This document shows positions 27,972 through 40,200 of a stretch of 64,000 nt of DNA, piece after piece. A model generated the notes under the pieces. It was given only the letters and a program-made list of their open reading frames with translations. It made no database searches and was not told the origin of the DNA. A program made the translations under genes and the position numbers. Origin of the DNA: Pirellulaceae bacterium (GTDB taxonomy: Bacteria; Planctomycetota; Planctomycetia; Pirellulales; Pirellulaceae). How positions within the stretch are numbered: the stretch's first letter is position 1; every line of letters begins with the position of its first letter. The stretch is from NCBI GenBank assembly GCA_026004775.1, contig BPJU01000006.1, positions 1-64,000 on the forward strand, read 5' to 3'.

Positions 27972-28227
27972 GGAAAACCCGTCCCGATCGAGGTCGGTCT
28001 TCTGACCGCCGGCTGCGCAGGCGTCGGGCCTCGCAACCGTTCCGGCCAACTGCCCACTTCACAACCAACCAGACGCGGCATCTTGCGGACCCCAAGCAGC
28101 CCGCGCTACGGTCATTCTAACCGATTCGCTCAAGTTGCGGCGACCAGCGTGCGATGACAGCCTGCCGTGACTCCACTCCGGCTGCTTCGCCGCAAGCGCC
28201 TTCCGAGCACGTTCGTGCCAGCCGCGG

Positions 28228-29895
28228 CTACTCGACCGCTCCATGAACGCCCCCCGTAAACTGCTCGTCCACCGCCTGGTGCCCCACCAGCACTTCCGCC
28301 CGGTAGCCACCCTTGCTCTTAAAGTACAAAATCAAGCCCAAGTAGCCGGCTAACATGATGGCAGGGAATACGGCGATGTCCGCCAAAGCCCGTTGTTTGC
28401 CCTGAGTCATCAACTTGTCGAGCGTAGCTTGCCACTGCTGCTTGCGCTCCGGTGTATCGGCACCTTTTTCCAACAACTCATTCAGTTTCTTCTCATCAAT
28501 TGCCTGGTACTTGATGATGGCGTAGATCGAGCGATTGTCGACGACCGTCAGTTTCCCGCCTTCGAGCAACCCCGGAACCTGTTGAGCAAACTCGGAAGCC
28601 TGTAAAACCTCGATTTGCCGGTTCGATTGGAGAGCTCCCAAAAAAGGTGTTCCCAGCGTTCCGACGGCGAGCATTCCGATGCCGCTGATGGCGTTGAGTG
28701 TCAGAGCACCGCCCTTGGGCATCTGCTCGGAAACCACCCCCAGCATGGTCGGCCAGAAGAACGTTTTTCCGAAACCGTAGAGCGTGGCGGCCACGAAGAT
28801 CGCCATCCCCGCCGTGAACGAGAGGCTCAAAAGGCCGATGATCGCCAGCAACGAGCTGACCGCCAGCAATCCCAACGGCGACAATGTATGGACAATGGGA
28901 CCTGCAAAGAAGCGTAGCACCATCATGATGGCCGACGTGTAGACCAGAATCCAGCCCGAATGGAACGACTCACCGGCTACGCCCTTCATGATATCCGTGA
29001 TCCAACCGTCCGTGCCGATCTCCGTGGTGGCCAGCGGCATCATGATCAGTACCAGTACGAACATCAGTATTCGGCCCAGCGATTGAGTATACGCGCCGAA
29101 GGCAGCCACCATGGCAATGCCCAGAATGATGAACGGCGTTTGAGGAGCCTTTTGAAAGAACTGGATCAACTGAAGCGTGATCAGAAACGATGCCACACTC
29201 GCCCCCAAAATCCCGAATTCGGCCAGCATTTCCCGGTACGATACGCCCGCCGCTTCACGCTCCTGGATCGGGAATTTCAAAGGAATCAGCATGACAAAGT
29301 AGACAACCGCAGGGACAGCCAGGATTCCGACTTTCACCCACCAGGGAACCTGATCGATAAAAATCGTGACGGCCCCGGCGATCACCAACCCTCCGGGCCA
29401 GCCCGCATGCAGGATGTTCAGCCATTTGGTCTTCTCGCGGGAAAACATTGTCGCCACCACCGGATTGATGAACGATTCGACCGTCCCGTTGGCCAGCCCC
29501 AGGATGAGGCTTCCCCAGTAGAGCATTTGGTAGCCTGTCGAATGGATGCCGCCCTGCGCGGCAACGGCCGCTGTATCTTGAGACACGAAGAACGCAGCCA
29601 CCCCCAGCACTGCCCACGTCATGTGTCCCAAGAAAGCCAGGATCATCGCTGTCTTATAGCCAATGCGGTCGATGATCAGACTGAATCCGATGATGCTTAC
29701 CGCAAACGGCCAGATGCCGATTCCCAGAAGCTCTCCTTTTTGAGGCTCATCCAATCCGAATTGTCGCCCCCATGTATCGATCAAGAAGACGCGTGTGATA
29801 AAGCCGAACGCCGTGGTAACCAGGGCGATGAAGCAGCCCCAAAAAAGAACCTGATCGTGACGGGAAATGGACTGAGAATTGCCGCCTTGGCTCAT
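28228..29895 (-). CDS. Major facilitator superfamily transporter
   Basis: 555 residues from the ATG at 29895, chosen for its GGAG site ten bases upstream and because upstream residues are not hydrophobic. About twelve membrane segments are visible, with the MFS loop motif in modified form ([11 protein letters not shown]). A polar insertion of about 85 residues ([19 protein letters not shown] to [13 protein letters not shown]) sits before the last helix, which is unusual for the superfamily. Substrate unknown. It lies upstream of glcDEF in the same direction with a 250-base gap, so uptake of a 2-hydroxy acid is possible but unproven. Confidence 0.85.
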   Translation of the reverse strand: MSQGGNSQSISRHDQVLFWGCFIALVTTAFGFITRVFLIDTWGRQFGLDEPQKGELLGIGIWPFAVSIIGFSLIIDRIGYKTAMILAFLGHMTWAVLGVAAFFVSQDTAAVAAQGGIHSTGYQMLYWGSLILGLANGTVESFINPVVATMFSREKTKWLNILHAGWPGGLVIAGAVTIFIDQVPWWVKVGILAVPAVVYFVMLIPLKFPIQEREAAGVSYREMLAEFGILGASVASFLITLQLIQFFQKAPQTPFIILGIAMVAAFGAYTQSLGRILMFVLVLIMMPLATTEIGTDGWITDIMKGVAGESFHSGWILVYTSAIMMVLRFFAGPIVHTLSPLGLLAVSSLLAIIGLLSLSFTAGMAIFVAATLYGFGKTFFWPTMLGVVSEQMPKGGALTLNAISGIGMLAVGTLGTPFLGALQSNRQIEVLQASEFAQQVPGLLEGGKLTVVDNRSIYAIIKYQAIDEKKLNELLEKGADTPERKQQWQATLDKLMTQGKQRALADIAVFPAIMLAGYLGLILYFKSKGGYRAEVLVGHQAVDEQFTGGVHGAVE

Positions 29896-30322
29896 CGGAC
29901 GCGCTCCACCACGCAAAACAGGCCCGCCACAGCTACATCCCTTATGGCTGTGGCATCGGGCAGACTTCAGCACCGCCGCTCCGTGAAAGCCCCAGAATAT
30001 AAACCGCTTTTGGCAAAAAGTAAACTTTGCCGCCGGCAGTGCCCCTTTTTTACTTGTCGAACCCCCGGCGGACAACTCCGTAGGCCCGAAAAGGCCGTTT
30101 GCCTGGGGCCGGGCCGCCGACCCGTAAGACCGCGTTCGTTTGTAGAGCGCGTGGGATTGCCCCGGATCTCACCTCGCCCCCGACGTCGTTCCGCCTTACA
30201 ATGGGCACTAGTTGCAAGAGTTATGCTGTTTGCCGCCGCATGGTTGCCGCAGCCTCGGCTGTCTGCAATCGGTCTTCGGTTGGGACGCCCGTTGGCCGTG
30301 CGTTCAGCCTATGGGTAGACCT
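29896..30322. other. Divergent promoter region, no gene seen
   Basis: 427 bases between the divergent transporter and aconitase genes. No credible coding frame and no clear promoter hexamers that I would assign. Confidence 0.4.
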
Positions 30323-33040
30323 ATGACGAACAAGCCGACGTTTGATCCGTTTGGAACTCGCGACCTTATTCGAACCCCGCAAGGCGATGTCGGTATTTAC
30401 CGGCTCAGCCGCTTGGAGGATCAGGGACTGACGACTGTCCAAAAGCTCCCGTATTCGATTCGGGTGCTTCTGGAAGCGATGGTGCGGCATTGCGACGGCT
30501 TCTCGGTTACCGAAGAAGATGTGTTGAATGTGGCCGGTTGGAGTCCGTCCGGGGGTGCGGCGGTGGAGATCCCGTTCAAGCCGGCACGCGTCGTACTTCA
30601 GGATTTCACTGGGGTTCCGGCAGTGGTGGACTTGGCCGCCATGCGCTCCGCTATGCAGCGATTGGGAGGCGATCCGGCACGCATCAACCCCCTGATCCCG
30701 GTCGATCTGGTGATCGACCATTCGATCCAAGTAGACTTTTTTGGTGCCCCCGATGCTCTGGAACGCAACGTGGAGCTGGAATTCGCCAGGAACCGCGAGC
30801 GGTATGAATTCCTGCGGTGGGGCCAGAAAGCTTTTCAGAATTTTCGCGTGGTGCCGCCGAACGTAGGGATCGTACATCAAGTGAATCTGGAGTACCTGGC
30901 ACGCGGGGTCTTCCTGGATAAAGACACTCAAGGTCCCGTCGCCTACCCGGACTCGCTGGTCGGTACCGACAGCCACACTACGATGATCAACGGGCTCGGT
31001 GTCGTCGGTTGGGGCGTGGGCGGCATCGAAGCCGAAGCGGTGATGCTCGGCCAGCCGCTCTACATGCTGATGCCTGAGGTGATCGGTTTTGAGCTTACCG
31101 GGCGACTGCCGCCGGGCGCCACGGCCACCGATCTGGTACTCACCATCACCGAGATGCTCCGCAAAGAAGGGGTGGTGGGGAAGTTTGTCGAGTTCTTCGG
31201 GCCGGGCGTTACGTCGATGAGCCTTGCCGATCGAGCCACGATCGCCAACATGGCACCCGAGTACGGAGCGACAATGGGCTATTTTCCGATGGACGAGGAG
31301 TCGCTGCGGTATTTGCGGCGCACCGGACGTTCGGCCCAACACGTGGAGTTCGTGGAGCGCTACATCAAAGAGCAACAATTGTACCGCTCGGATAAGGCTC
31401 CCATCCCGCAATACACCAAGCGGCTATCGCTGGACTTGAGTACCGTAGAGCCGTCCCTGGCCGGCCCCAAGCGGCCGCAGGACCGGGTGCCGCTGGCCGA
31501 GATGAAGGCGGCCTTTCAGCGATCACTCCGCGCTCCGCTCCAGGAGCGCGGGTTCCAACTGGACGAATCGGCTCTCCGGCGCCAGGCCAGCGTCTCGTTC
31601 AACAGCCACCACGCTACCTTGACTCACGGTTCGGTCGTGATCGCCGCCATCACAAGCTGCACGAACACCAGTAACCCCTCCGTAATGCTGGCCGCCGGCT
31701 TGCTGGCTCGCAAGGCGGTGGAACACGGCTTGCATGTTCCACCTTACGTAAAGACCAGTCTGGCGCCCGGTTCGCGGGTCGTCACCGAATACCTGGCCAA
31801 GGCGGGGTTACTGGAACCATTGGCACAGCTCGGTTTTCATCTGGTGGGTTATGGCTGCACGACCTGCATCGGCAACAGCGGGCCGCTGCCGGAGGCGGTT
31901 GCCCAGGCCGTGCGTTCGGCCGATCTGGTAGTGGCGGCGGTCCTGAGCGGCAATCGCAACTTCGAAGGCCGCATCAATCCGCTGGCGCGTGCCAACTATC
32001 TGGCCAGCCCGCCGCTGGTGGTGGCGTATGCTTTGGCCGGCCACGTCGAGGTGGATCTGTTGCAAGAACCGCTCGGCAAAGACGACCTTGGCCGTGAAGT
32101 GTTCCTCAAAGATATCTGGCCCTCCCCTGAAGAAGTGGCACAGGTAATGGAACAGTGCGTGCGGCCGGAGCTGTTCGAACAGCAGTACGCCCAGGCTCTC
32201 CAGGGCCCGCCGCAGTGGAATGCCCTGCCGGCTCCGGAAAGCTTGTTGTATTCCTGGAATCCCGACAGCACCTATATCCAGGAGCCTCCGTTCCTGGCCG
32301 ACATATCGCTGGAACCTCCGGGTATCCGGCCGATCCACGGGGCACGCGTCTTGTGTCTGTTGGGTGATTCGGTCACGACCGACCACATTTCTCCGGCGGG
32401 AGCCATCGCCGCCGATAGTCCCGCCGGCCGCTACCTTATCGAGCATGGAGTCGAGCCAAAAGATTTTAATAGTTATGGCGCGCGCCGCGGCAATGACCGG
32501 GTAATGGTACGCGGTACGTTTGCCAACATCCGTATTCGGAACCATCTGGTGCCGGGGGTCGAAGGCGGTTACACGCGCTATTTGCCCGACGGCGAACAGA
32601 TGACGATTTACGATGCGGCGATGCGGTATCGGGAAAACGGCGTACCGCTGCTGGTGATCGCCGGAGCCGAATACGGAACAGGCAGCAGCCGCGATTGGGC
32701 AGCCAAAGGTACGGCGATGCTCGGCGTGCGGGCCGTGATCGCCTCCAGCTTCGAACGGATCCATCGCAGTAACCTGGTGGGGATGGGGGTGATCCCGCTT
32801 CAGTTCCTGCCGGGTACCACATGGCAGTCGCTGGGGCTGTCCGGCGAAGAACTATATGACATCGACGATTTGAGTGATTCGCTTACCCCAGGCAGCCAAA
32901 TCACGATGCGCGTCACAAAGCCCGACGGTTCATCCCGGGAGATCCCGCTGCGAGTTCGGGTCGATACGCCGGTCGAGATGGACTATCTGCGCCATGGCGG
33001 CATCCTGCCCTACGTGCTGCGCTTGCTGGCGAAAAGCTAG
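30323..33040 (+). CDS. acnA: Aconitate hydratase A
   Basis: 905 residues, the normal length of AcnA. It interconverts citrate and isocitrate in the TCA cycle. The three cluster cysteines are in [15 protein letters not shown] (about 445) and [13 protein letters not shown] (about 511 and 514). The swivel domain begins around [13 protein letters not shown] and contains the SSRDWAAKG motif. The ATG at 30323 gives the standard start ([10 protein letters not shown]) although the frame is open to 30212. It is monocistronic, followed by 350 gene-free bases. Confidence 0.95.
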   Translation: MTNKPTFDPFGTRDLIRTPQGDVGIYRLSRLEDQGLTTVQKLPYSIRVLLEAMVRHCDGFSVTEEDVLNVAGWSPSGGAAVEIPFKPARVVLQDFTGVPAVVDLAAMRSAMQRLGGDPARINPLIPVDLVIDHSIQVDFFGAPDALERNVELEFARNRERYEFLRWGQKAFQNFRVVPPNVGIVHQVNLEYLARGVFLDKDTQGPVAYPDSLVGTDSHTTMINGLGVVGWGVGGIEAEAVMLGQPLYMLMPEVIGFELTGRLPPGATATDLVLTITEMLRKEGVVGKFVEFFGPGVTSMSLADRATIANMAPEYGATMGYFPMDEESLRYLRRTGRSAQHVEFVERYIKEQQLYRSDKAPIPQYTKRLSLDLSTVEPSLAGPKRPQDRVPLAEMKAAFQRSLRAPLQERGFQLDESALRRQASVSFNSHHATLTHGSVVIAAITSCTNTSNPSVMLAAGLLARKAVEHGLHVPPYVKTSLAPGSRVVTEYLAKAGLLEPLAQLGFHLVGYGCTTCIGNSGPLPEAVAQAVRSADLVVAAVLSGNRNFEGRINPLARANYLASPPLVVAYALAGHVEVDLLQEPLGKDDLGREVFLKDIWPSPEEVAQVMEQCVRPELFEQQYAQALQGPPQWNALPAPESLLYSWNPDSTYIQEPPFLADISLEPPGIRPIHGARVLCLLGDSVTTDHISPAGAIAADSPAGRYLIEHGVEPKDFNSYGARRGNDRVMVRGTFANIRIRNHLVPGVEGGYTRYLPDGEQMTIYDAAMRYRENGVPLLVIAGAEYGTGSSRDWAAKGTAMLGVRAVIASSFERIHRSNLVGMGVIPLQFLPGTTWQSLGLSGEELYDIDDLSDSLTPGSQITMRVTKPDGSSREIPLRVRVDTPVEMDYLRHGGILPYVLRLLAKS

Positions 33041-33393
33041 GTATCGCGGGCGACGGCGACCATCGACCGGCCTTTCCCTCCATAGCGCGAACTGCAACGG
33101 AGCATGCCGTTCCAGGATACCGGGCCTGCGGCCACTGGCCCGAGTGGAGACGGTTGGCAGTGCTGTTCTCATGGCTGTTCTTGCAATGTCCGCGGGAATC
33201 GCTGATCGGGCCTAATCGCATTTCCGAGCTTTACCCCGTGTCGGCTGGATAGTTGCGACGCTTGATGCGTGGGATCTTGAAGTCGCGTACACTGCAAACG
33301 AACTGATAGTCCAACTTTCTGGTTGAGGAACCGGGTGGACTGGGGTAAGGCTGTTATTCGATTCGTTGTGTGTCTCATGAAAGGAACAAGACC
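33041..33393. other. Intergenic region, no gene seen
   Basis: 353 bases between aconitase and the first sulfatase. Overlapping short frames only; no RNA gene or terminator recognised. Confidence 0.4.
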
Positions 33394-34773
33394 GTGAAGC
33401 CTCTACGTCATGTTCTTGGTTCTCTGCTGTGTGCCGTTGTCATCATTGGTCTTATTGGTCTTGTGATCGGACTTCCGCCTTTACAAGCCGCTCCCCGGCC
33501 TCATATCGTCTTCATATTGGCCGATGATTTGGGTTATGCCGATGTCGGCTTCATGGGCTCCAGAGAGATTCAAACTCCTCACCTGGACAAGCTGGCAGCC
33601 GGCGGTGTGGTGCTCGAATCATTTTATGTCCAACCCGTTTGTTCTCCTACACGTGCAGCGCTCCTGACCGGCAGATACCCGACGCGTACCGGAGTATACA
33701 CTGTCGTTCGGCCCAACGCGCCTTGGGGCTTGCCGCTGAACGAACGCACCTTGGCCGATGCTCTCCGGGAAGCGGGTTATCATACGGCCATCTGCGGCAA
33801 GTGGCACCTGGGAGAATATCAAGAGGCATATCGGCCCACTCGGCGTGGCTTCGATGAGCAGTATGGGCATTATTTCGGTGCCCTGGATTATTTCACCAAA
33901 CTGCGCAATGGCCGACGCGATTGGTATCGCAACGATCAACCCTGCGCCGATGAAGGCTATTCGACCCATCTTCTTGCGCAAGAAGCCGTTCGCATCATCA
34001 AGGAACGCCCCCAGAATAAACCACTCTTCCTGTACGTGCCGTTTCAGGCGGTACATGCTCCGTACCAAGTGCCGGAAAGTTATTTGGAGCCGTATCGGCA
34101 TCTGGAGGGGAATCGCCAAAAGTACGCGGGGATGGTGACGGCGATGGATGAAGCGATCGGTAAGATTGTCGCGGCACTGGAAGAATGCGGTATGCGGCAG
34201 GATACGCTGATCGTTTTCTCAAGCGACAATGGCGGTCCCAGCCCAGGCCGCATCACCGACAACCGGCCGCTTCGTGCCGGCAAGGGGACGATCTACGAGG
34301 GCGGTGTGCGCGTGTATGCCTTGGCAAACTGGCCAGGCCGACTTCCGGCGGGCCGGCGAACCAGCGAACCGATTCATATCGTCGACTGGTACCCCACTTT
34401 GCTCAAGCTCGCCGGCGCTCCGTTGGAACAGCCATTACCCGTTGATGGGTTGGATATCTGGCCTGTGTTGGCCGAGGGAGCTCGTTCGCCTCATGATGCG
34501 ATTCTGTTGTGCCAGTCGCCGTCGCGGGCTGCGGTGCGCAGCGGTGACTGGAAATTAATTGTGAATCGGGCACAAAACGAAATTCCCGGCGGCTCGACCA
34601 CGGCTCGTTCCCGAGCCACGGCCAATAGGGCAACCACCGAATTGTACAACCTGGCGATCGATATTAGCGAGACAAATAACCTGGCCTCTCAGGAGCCGGA
34701 CCGTGTCGCCCAACTTCAGCAGAAGTTAGCGGCCTTCCTGAAGGATGCCGTCAAACCAGGCAACGAACAGTGA
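33394..34773 (+). CDS. Secreted sulfatase (formylglycine-dependent)
   Basis: 459 residues from the GTG at 33394, which has an AAAGGA site ten bases upstream; an earlier in-frame GTG at 33370 lacks one. A long hydrophobic signal segment (LLCAVVIIGLIGLVIG) precedes the catalytic domain. The sulfatase signature CSPTRAALLTGRY has its cysteine at about residue 83, the residue converted to formylglycine. Metal ligands are Asp44/45 in LADDLGY and the later SSDNGG. It hydrolyses a sulfate ester, probably of a polysaccharide in the periplasm or outside. It forms a tandem pair with the next sulfatase. Confidence 0.92.
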   Translation: MKPLRHVLGSLLCAVVIIGLIGLVIGLPPLQAAPRPHIVFILADDLGYADVGFMGSREIQTPHLDKLAAGGVVLESFYVQPVCSPTRAALLTGRYPTRTGVYTVVRPNAPWGLPLNERTLADALREAGYHTAICGKWHLGEYQEAYRPTRRGFDEQYGHYFGALDYFTKLRNGRRDWYRNDQPCADEGYSTHLLAQEAVRIIKERPQNKPLFLYVPFQAVHAPYQVPESYLEPYRHLEGNRQKYAGMVTAMDEAIGKIVAALEECGMRQDTLIVFSSDNGGPSPGRITDNRPLRAGKGTIYEGGVRVYALANWPGRLPAGRRTSEPIHIVDWYPTLLKLAGAPLEQPLPVDGLDIWPVLAEGARSPHDAILLCQSPSRAAVRSGDWKLIVNRAQNEIPGGSTTARSRATANRATTELYNLAIDISETNNLASQEPDRVAQLQQKLAAFLKDAVKPGNEQ

Positions 34774-34787
34774 GGCGGAGCATGCGC

Positions 34788-34818
34788 CGCCGGCAACGAT
34801 TGTGACTGCCTGCCGGCG
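34788..34818 (+). terminator. Hairpin after the first sulfatase
   Basis: Perfect eight-base arms CGCCGGCA / TGCCGGCG with a 15-base loop, 15 bases after the stop codon. There is no T-tract, so it may be a processing or weak stop structure. Confidence 0.4.
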
Positions 34819-35025
34819 ACAGATATGAGGGAGAAGCCTGATGCGAATGGATGGGTCATTTCGTAACAATATATCCTCGCAGGATTGATAAGTTTTTGGT
34901 GAAGTCGGCACAACTGCTAGTGGATGTCTAAGCAGTAGGAAACCGGACCCAATTACAATTCCAGAAGCTACCAAGTCATTCTGAGAGAAACCGGATGGCG
35001 CGCGGAGTCCAAATGAGGTGAGACC

Positions 35026-36369
35026 ATGAGGTGCGTGGGACTGATTGCAGCGGTCGTGATTTGTCTGGGAGCAGTGGTTTGTCGGGCTGAGCGTCCTAAT
35101 ATCTTGTTGATCGTGGCCGACGACCTCGGCTATGCCGACGTCGGATTTCATGGCTGCAAGGATATCCCTACACCCCACTTGGATGCACTGGCTAGCTCCG
35201 GTGTGCGGTTCACCGACGGCTACGTCAGTGGTCCGTATTGTTCTCCGACACGAGCCGGGTTACTTACGGGACGCTACCAGCAGCGATTCGGACATGAGTT
35301 CAATCCCGGAGGAGCGAAGGCCGGCCTGCCGGTCACTGAGCATACAATTGCTGACCGGTTGAAAGCGGCAGGCTACGTGACGGGAATCGTCGGCAAGTGG
35401 CATCTTGGGACAGAGGAGACGATGCATCCGTTGCGGCGAGGGTTCGACGAGTTTTTCGGGTTTCTGGGCGGGGCGCACAGTTATTTTGAGGCTCGGGGCA
35501 TCATGCGAGGCACGGAGCCGGTGGAACGGATCGAGTACACCACGGACGATTTTGCCCGAGAAGCCGCCTCTTTTATCGAACGCCACAACGGCAAACCGTG
35601 GTTTCTTTATTTGGCGTTCAACGCCGTGCATACGCCGATGCATGCCACGGAAGAAAGACTGGCCAGGTTCGCCCATATTTCTGACGAGCGCCGCCGCACC
35701 TATGCCGCCATGACTCTGGCCATGGACGAAGCCGTCGGCCGCGTTCTGGAAAAACTTCGGGCCACCGGCCAATCGGGCAATACGCTGGTGATGTTCATCA
35801 GCGATAACGGGGGACCCACCATGCCGGGAACAACGGTAAACGGCTCCAGTAACGCGCCGCTTCGCGGTTCCAAGCGTACCACGCTGGAAGGAGGCATTCG
35901 AGTTCCGTTCGTAATCGCCTGGCAGGGGCGCATTCAGCCAGGCGTCTACCGGCACCCGGTGATCCAACTCGACTTGGCCGCGACGGCCCTGGCGGCCGCT
36001 GGCCTGCCGTTGGATGAATCGATCGAAGGTGTCAACTTGCTGCCGTATCTGGATGGGAGCAAGAGCGGCTCACCGCACGAGGCTCTCTTCTGGCGATTCG
36101 GCCAGCAGATGGCGATCCGCCAAGGTGACTTTAAACTTGTGCGCTACGATAGCAATGCCGATACTCTGATTGGCCGGCGCAATCAGCCGGTGACGCCGCC
36201 GAAGCTTTATAACCTGGCCGAAGATATTGGCGAGACGAACGACTTGGCGGCTACCATGCCCGACAAAGTCCGGGAATTGCAGGCGAAATGGGACGAATGG
36301 AACCGCTCGAATGTGCCCCCGTTGTGGGGAGGGGGACGGAGAAATGCCCAGGGCGACGGAACTGATTAA
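35026..36369 (+). CDS. Secreted sulfatase (formylglycine-dependent), second of a tandem pair
   Basis: 447 residues with a cleavable signal (LIAAVVICLGAVVCRA). The signature is CSPTRAGLLTGRY with the modifiable Cys72. Metal ligands are at VADDLGY and ISDNGG. The start ATG has GAGGTGAG upstream. It is clearly related to the preceding sulfatase (same YADVGF and ETNDLA segments) but divergent enough to have a different substrate. No sulfatase-maturing enzyme is in the window. Confidence 0.92.
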   Translation: MRCVGLIAAVVICLGAVVCRAERPNILLIVADDLGYADVGFHGCKDIPTPHLDALASSGVRFTDGYVSGPYCSPTRAGLLTGRYQQRFGHEFNPGGAKAGLPVTEHTIADRLKAAGYVTGIVGKWHLGTEETMHPLRRGFDEFFGFLGGAHSYFEARGIMRGTEPVERIEYTTDDFAREAASFIERHNGKPWFLYLAFNAVHTPMHATEERLARFAHISDERRRTYAAMTLAMDEAVGRVLEKLRATGQSGNTLVMFISDNGGPTMPGTTVNGSSNAPLRGSKRTTLEGGIRVPFVIAWQGRIQPGVYRHPVIQLDLAATALAAAGLPLDESIEGVNLLPYLDGSKSGSPHEALFWRFGQQMAIRQGDFKLVRYDSNADTLIGRRNQPVTPPKLYNLAEDIGETNDLAATMPDKVRELQAKWDEWNRSNVPPLWGGGRRNAQGDGTD

Positions 36370-36548
36370 CGTGGCAACTATCATCGCTCGCGGTCGGCTG
36401 CGTGCAGCCTGGCCGCAGGCCCCGTCCCTCTGGGGTGGCGCTGTGCGTGTGGGTTTGCGTCGGTTGATGGCAGGTTTTTATTCTTCTTTACTTGCACCTT
36501 CAGGAGTTTTTCCTGCGCGCGTGGCTTTGCGCCGGTTGAGCGTAAACT

Positions 36549-36893
36549 CTAGCGTTCTGGTTCGCCAGAATTTGCTGCGCCATTGCCGTTGACCATCGAG
36601 CGCCAACTATCACCGCGTTTGACCACAAAAGCCGCCGCGCCGCGCAAGAAATCACGAGGCGCCGGCAGTATTGTCCCCCGATAATAGCGCCGCCGTACCG
36701 TGTTTCCGTAAACATGGAGGGGCCGGTAGGGACGCTCGATAATGGGTAGGGAGTTGATGACTTGCCGCTCTTCACCTCGCTTGATGATTCGGCCGGTCCA
36801 TCCGGGCTCTTCCTGCGCCAATCCGGCAGCAGCACCCAACCCGGCGACAAGCACTATCCAGGTCGCTAACCACACAAAGCGCTTCGTTGCCAT
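36549..36893 (-). CDS. Small secreted protein of unknown function
   Basis: 114 residues from the ATG at 36893, which has an AGGAG site eight bases upstream. A signal peptide (FVWLATWIVLVAGLGAAAGLA) is followed by a short polar domain with PIIERPYRPLHVYGNTVRRR and a C-terminal FVVKRGDSWRS segment. No recognised family. The same IERPYRPLHVYG style of sequence (Pro/Tyr/Arg-rich) suggests a small envelope protein, which is inference. It converges on the second sulfatase. Confidence 0.7.
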   Translation of the reverse strand: MATKRFVWLATWIVLVAGLGAAAGLAQEEPGWTGRIIKRGEERQVINSLPIIERPYRPLHVYGNTVRRRYYRGTILPAPRDFLRGAAAFVVKRGDSWRSMVNGNGAANSGEPER

Positions 36894-37208
36894 GTGACAT
36901 CTCCTGAAACATGACCGTCTAGAGGCTGGTTTCGGCAAGAGCGTTGCGCCGCGTTAGCGGCGACCGGCGAAAAGTCACGCTCGGCAAGGTTTGCATTTTC
37001 GAACCCATATGCAGGTTGACACTGTTTGCCGAAACACGTTTCGGCCAATACCGGCGGCCCGCGCGCCTGGTTGCCTATACGGGCATCAGTTGTGGGTTGG
37101 TGAACCAGACGTTCCATAACACACTTGGCGACCGGCCAGCCCCTGGTCACAATGGGCACTAATGGCAGCGTGGGAAAATGTGGCGAACAAGTGCGTGAGG
37201 CAAAATAC

Positions 37209-40200
37209 ATGCAAATCCGCTATGGGACATGTGCAGCGGCTTGGTCCGCAGTAGCCATGATCGCTACCTGCGTTTTGGGACAGTCGCTGGAGGAACAACT
37301 GCGGCGCATCCCGCCGGATGATTTGGCCCGAGCGGCTCGAGCCGAAGGTGACGCTGTCCGTGGGGCCGTTCTTTTTTTCCAGCCATATCTGGCCTGTTCC
37401 AAGTGCCACCCTGTGGGGGATTCTGACGCCAATGGATTGGGGCCCGACTTAACCACTCTCGGGCCGGAAGTGTCGGACGCGGTGTTGGTCGAGGCGCTGT
37501 TGGAACCGTCCAAGAGAATCCGTCAAGGGTTCCAGTCCGTAACCGTTGCCACGGTGCAGGGGCAACTACTGCAGGGACTGTTGGTAGAGCAGGATAAAGA
37601 ACGTGTGGTGATAAGGGACGTCAACCGAAACGGTGAGATGATAACACTTTCAAGGCAAGCGATCGAGGAGATTCGGCAGAATAGCACATCGATAATGCCG
37701 AGCGGACAGCTCAACCAGCTTGTAAGTCCGCAACAGTTTTACGATTTGGTTCGGTACTTGATGGAGGTACGCGACGGCGGCGCGCCGCGTGCCAGAGAAC
37801 TGCGTCCTTCGGAAAGTTTGGTGACGATTTCGATACCCGAATATGAAGCGCGGGTGGACCACGCCGGGATTATTTCCGAGTGGAACGCGGATGCATACCG
37901 GCGAGGTGAAGTGATTTACCGGAGGGTTTGCGGTAACTGTCACGGCACGCTTACTCAACCCGGCTCCCTGCCTACGGCGCCCCGTTTTGCTGAGTACGTT
38001 TTCAAGAACGGTTGTGATCCCTACGCGATCTATCAGACGCTTACCCGAGGTTTCGGCCTCATGCCACCCCAGAGCTGGATGGTACCGGTACAGAAGTACG
38101 ATGTCATTCATTACATCCGTGAAACGTTTTTGCGCGAACACAATCCGTCTCAATACGTAGTGATTGACAGCAACTATCTGGCCAAACTTCCTCAGGGGGA
38201 CACGCGGGGACCGGAACCGAGTGATATCGAACCTTGGAGTGCGATGGATTATGGTCCGACCTTGACCCATACGTATGAAGTACCTGGGAAGGCGTTGAAT
38301 ATTGCTTACAAGGGGATGGCTGTCCGGCTTGATTCAGGCCCGGGGGGGATTGCGCGCGGGCGTTACTGGATGCTCTATGAAACCGACACGCTCCGCGTCG
38401 CCGCAGCATGGAGCGCCGGTGACTCGACCGCCGGGACGGCCGGCTCGTCTCCACCGCCGAATTTTATCGATTGGCGCGGGATCCAGTTTAATGGGGAGCA
38501 TCAGATCCATCCGAGGATCACAGGCCACGTGGTGCTTGCCAATCCCAACGGTCCGGGCTGGGCCGATCCGCGCACGGGTTCATTTCAGGACACGCTCAGA
38601 GTCGTCGGACGTGACGGCCGGCGGTATGGTCCGTTGCCAAGAGAATGGGCCAGGTTCCGCGGCTATTACCTTTATGGCCATCGTGTTGTCCTGTCCTATA
38701 CGGTTGGCACGACGCCGGTGCTGGAGTCTCCCGATCTTGCGTGGCTGGACGACAAGCAACCTCAACCTTTTTTCTTGCGAAGACTCAACATTGGGTCGCG
38801 AGACCGCGAACTTCTCATCCAAGTGGCTGATCTCGGTAAGCAGGAGCCATCGCGCGGCTCAACGCCGGATGGGCACTATGCGGTGAATCAATTAGAAGTT
38901 CCCGGTTTAGCCGTAGGTTTTTTACCGCACGGCGTAGCAGGTCAGTGGCTGGTTCGGGAAGGTCGGCTGCTGTTGCGCATTGCGCCGGGGAACGAGCCAC
39001 TGCGATTCACGGTGTGGTGGAAAGAGCTTCCCCGGAGGCGACCGGCTCAGGCGGACCCTGCCCCGGTTGCTTCCGGAGGCGAGCGCCAAGCCGTCTCCGG
39101 CTCGCTGGCAGGGAACCGTCTATCCGAGGGAACAAACCTGCACATCTCCGCACCGCCGATAGACGACCCGGATCTGGATTTGTCGCGATTTACCCGTGGG
39201 GGCCCGCCCCGTTGGCCTCAGCGGTTGGAAACCCCACTGGTGACCGGCCGGCCCTCGGGGCCGTTTGCCGTGGACATTTTTACGGCGCCCGAGTCCAATC
39301 CGTGGCTGGCGCGATTGCGCTTTACCGGATTGGATTTCCTGGACGACAGGCGGCTCGTCGCTTGTACTTGGGACGGTGACGTTTGGCTGGTGGAAAACCC
39401 ACCTCGCTCCGAACGGTTACTCTGGCAGCGTATCGCCACGGGACTTTTCCAGCCGTTAGGCATCAAAGTAGTAGGCGGCAAAATCTTTGTAACCTGCCGC
39501 GACCAGATTGCCGTACTTCACGACTTGAACGGCGACCGAGAAATTGACTACTACGAATGTTTTAACAATGACCATCAGGTAACGGAGCATTTTCACGAAT
39601 TTGCTATGGGATTGCAGATAGACAAGGAGGGCAACTTTTACTACGCAAAGTCAGCCCGGCACGCGCTGCCGGCTATAGTTCCTCATCATGGAACACTTTT
39701 GCGAGTTTCCCCAGATGGCTTGCAAACTACTATCTTGGCGACCGGATTCCGAGCAGCCAATGGCGTATGCGTGAATCCGGACGGCTCGTTTTTCGTGACC
39801 GACCAGGAGGGGCACTGGATCCCGAAAAACCGAATCAATTGGGTAACTGTGGATCCGTCGGGGAGCCCCAAATTCTACGGGAATATGTTCGGTTATCATG
39901 ACGTCACCGACACGTCGGACGAGGCCATGGAGAAACCTCTTTGCTGGATAACGAACTCGTTCGATCGGTCACCGGCCGAGCTGCTGTGGGTGGAAAGTCC
40001 GCAATGGGGCGCATTAAATGGGGCACTGCTGAACCTGTCATACGGTTATGGCAAAATATTCCTCGTATTACATGAGCGAGTAGGCGACCTGATGCAAGGC
40101 GGTATGATCGCGCTGCCGTTACCCGCTTTTCCGACTGGAATCATGCGAGGTCGCTTTCATCCGGCGGACGGTCATCTGCATGTATGCGGGATGTTCGCCT

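Noticed and set aside
28960..30318. 452-codon open frame opposite the MFS transporter
   Set aside because: Composition (Arg/His/Gln-rich, no hydrophobic core) is that of an antisense shadow, and the transporter frame has clear membrane segments.
31808..32764. 318-codon frame opposite aconitase
   Set aside because: Shadow of acnA, which has all catalytic motifs.
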